From Clostridia bacterium (GTDB lineage Bacteria > Bacillota > Clostridia > Oscillospirales > CAG-272), in the NCBI GenBank assembly GCA_017540285.1, contig JAFYBI010000486.1, forward strand, positions 1 through 6,957: a stretch of DNA of 6,957 nt. The letters are read 5' to 3'. This document shows, piece by piece, positions 5,866 through 6,957 of this stretch; position 1 is the stretch's first letter; every line of letters starts with the position of its first letter. Below the pieces are notes generated by a model, which searched no databases, was not told the DNA's origin, and was given only the letters and a program-made list of their open reading frames with translations. The translations under genes and the position numbers were made by a program.

Positions 5866-6957
5866 ATGCCAAGAAAGAAGAAAGACACGGCAGAGGTGCC
5901 GGTCGTGACCGCCAAGGTCAGCGATCAGCAGATCGTCGACACCATCGAGAAGAACTACATGCCCTACGCGATGAGCGTCATCGTGTCCCGCGCGATCCCG
6001 GAAATCGACGGCTTCAAGCCTTCTCACCGGAAGCTGCTCTACACGATGTTCAGGATGGGACTTCTGAATCCCTCCACGCCGCGGACAAAGTGCTCGAATG
6101 TCGTCGGCCGTACGATGCAGCTCAACCCGCACGGCGACATGGCGATCTATGACACGCTCGTCCGTCTGACGCGGGACAACGAAACGCTCCTGCACCCGTT
6201 CATCGATTCGAAAGGCGCGTTCGGCAAGCATTACAGCCGGGACATGGCTCCCGCGCAGCCCCGCTATCCCGAGGTCAAGCTCGAGCCGTTTGCCGCGGAG
6301 ATCTTCGGCGGGATCGATAAGGATGCCGTCGATATAGTCCCGAACTTTGACAACACGCTGACCGAGCCGAAGCTCCTTCCGACGTCGTTCCCGAATATCC
6401 TCGTCTCCCCGAACCTCGGCATCGCCGTCGGCCTCGCTTCCCAGATCTGTTCCTTCAACCTCGGAGAGATCTGCGACGGGACGATCGCGCTGCTCAAAAA
6501 CCCGAAGACGTCCGTGGAGAAGCTCCTCGACATCATCAAGGCTCCCGATTTCTCCGGCGGCGCGTCGATCCTCTACGACCGCGACCAGATGCGGCAGATC
6601 TACGAGACGGGGCAGGGGACCCTCCGGATGCGCGCCCGCTGGCGTTTCGACAAGGCAAACAGCCTCATCGAGATCACGGAGATCCCGTATTCCACCGCGG
6701 TCGAGGTCATCATCAAGCGGATCACGGACCTGCTCAAGGAAGGAAAGTTCAAGGAGATCGGAGACATCCGCGACGAGATCGACCTCTCCGGCTTCAAGCT
6801 CACGATCGACATCAAGCGCGGCACCGATCCGGAAGTCCTGATGCAGAAGCTCTTTCAGCAGACAACGCTGGAGGACAGCTTCGGCTGCAACTTTACGGTG
6901 CTGATCGACGGCTCCCCGCGGCAGCTCGGCGTGAAGGACATTCTCGAAGAGTGGATC
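5866..6957 (+). CDS. Type IIA topoisomerase subunit A, divergent GyrA/ParC paralog (3' end beyond window)
   Basis: The first 364 codons of a GyrA/ParC-family subunit, which cleaves and rejoins DNA while a GyrB/ParE partner supplies ATP hydrolysis. After a basic start (MPRKKKD), the breakage-reunion domain is recognisable: NYMPYAMSVIVSRAIPE (30-46), DGFKPSHRKLLYTM (48-61), VVGRTMQLNPHGDMAIYDTL (79-98), AQPRYPEVKLEPFAAEIF (130-147) with the likely catalytic Tyr 134 after Arg 133, VDIVPNFDNTLTEPKLLP (155-172), FPNILVSPNLGIAVGLAS (175-192) and EITEIPYSTAVE (269-280). It departs from canonical GyrA: YHPHGDS becomes LNPHGDM, and RYTE becomes RYPE. It also lacks one residue before DGxKP. This suggests the secondary GyrA-like paralog found in many clostridia, not the housekeeping gyrA. 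The start follows GAGGG (5857-5861) four bases upstream. The tower end, coiled coil and any C-terminal beta-propeller lie outside the window, so gyrase-type and topoisomerase IV-type activity cannot be separated. Confidence 0.9.
   Translation, partial: MPRKKKDTAEVPVVTAKVSDQQIVDTIEKNYMPYAMSVIVSRAIPEIDGFKPSHRKLLYTMFRMGLLNPSTPRTKCSNVVGRTMQLNPHGDMAIYDTLVRLTRDNETLLHPFIDSKGAFGKHYSRDMAPAQPRYPEVKLEPFAAEIFGGIDKDAVDIVPNFDNTLTEPKLLPTSFPNILVSPNLGIAVGLASQICSFNLGEICDGTIALLKNPKTSVEKLLDIIKAPDFSGGASILYDRDQMRQIYETGQGTLRMRARWRFDKANSLIEITEIPYSTAVEVIIKRITDLLKEGKFKEIGDIRDEIDLSGFKLTIDIKRGTDPEVLMQKLFQQTTLEDSFGCNFTVLIDGSPRQLGVKDILEEWI

Noticed and set aside
1..6957. Mobile element, CRISPR array, prophage, toxin-antitoxin or defence system
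   Set aside because: Gene content is housekeeping plus sugar catabolism. I saw no transposase or integrase motifs, no spaced direct repeats, no tRNA-like sequence and no unexplained gap longer than about 80 bases.

Overview
The window is a gene-dense bacterial chromosome segment. Every supported gene is on the + strand, the base composition is GC-rich (about 60% by eye, not computed), and codon third positions are mostly G or C. Gene content, clear Shine-Dalgarno (SD) sites and the protein sequences point to a GC-rich member of the Bacillota, probably an uncultured, possibly gut-associated, clostridial lineage. The clues are a Bacillus-like RF1 (PET tripeptide), a two-domain YwlC/Sua5, a GH125 mannosidase and a divergent second-type topoisomerase A subunit. 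The taxonomic call is inference.

Layout: (1) bases 2-187 hold the last 61 codons of an unidentified gene. (2) After a short A-rich leader comes a complete M18 family aminopeptidase (235-1647). It is followed by a 15-bp hairpin with a T-tract (1671-1708) that looks like an intrinsic terminator. (3) Only 9 bases separate the T-tract from the SD of the next gene. From there a tightly packed row runs to the end of the window: a KDPG/KHG aldolase (eda, 1728-2387), peptide chain release factor 1 (prfA, 2395-3471), threonylcarbamoyl-AMP synthase (sua5/ywlC/tsaC type, 3468-4535), a GH125 exo-alpha-mannosidase (4560-5843) and the first 364 codons of a GyrA/ParC-type topoisomerase subunit (5866 to beyond 6957). 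The junctions are +7, -4, +24 and +22 bases, so these five genes are probably one transcript.

Functionally the row mixes translation fidelity (RF1; the Sua5 step of tRNA t6A synthesis), carbon catabolism (KDPG aldolase; cytosolic trimming of alpha-1,6-mannosides) and DNA topology. prfA next to sua5 is a recognisable Bacillota arrangement, but prmC, which often lies between them, is absent here. I see no mobile element, CRISPR array, tRNA, rRNA or phage gene. This is mostly ordinary housekeeping DNA. The points most worth a second look are the divergent topoisomerase active-site region and the hairpin squeezed directly in front of the eda ribosome binding site.
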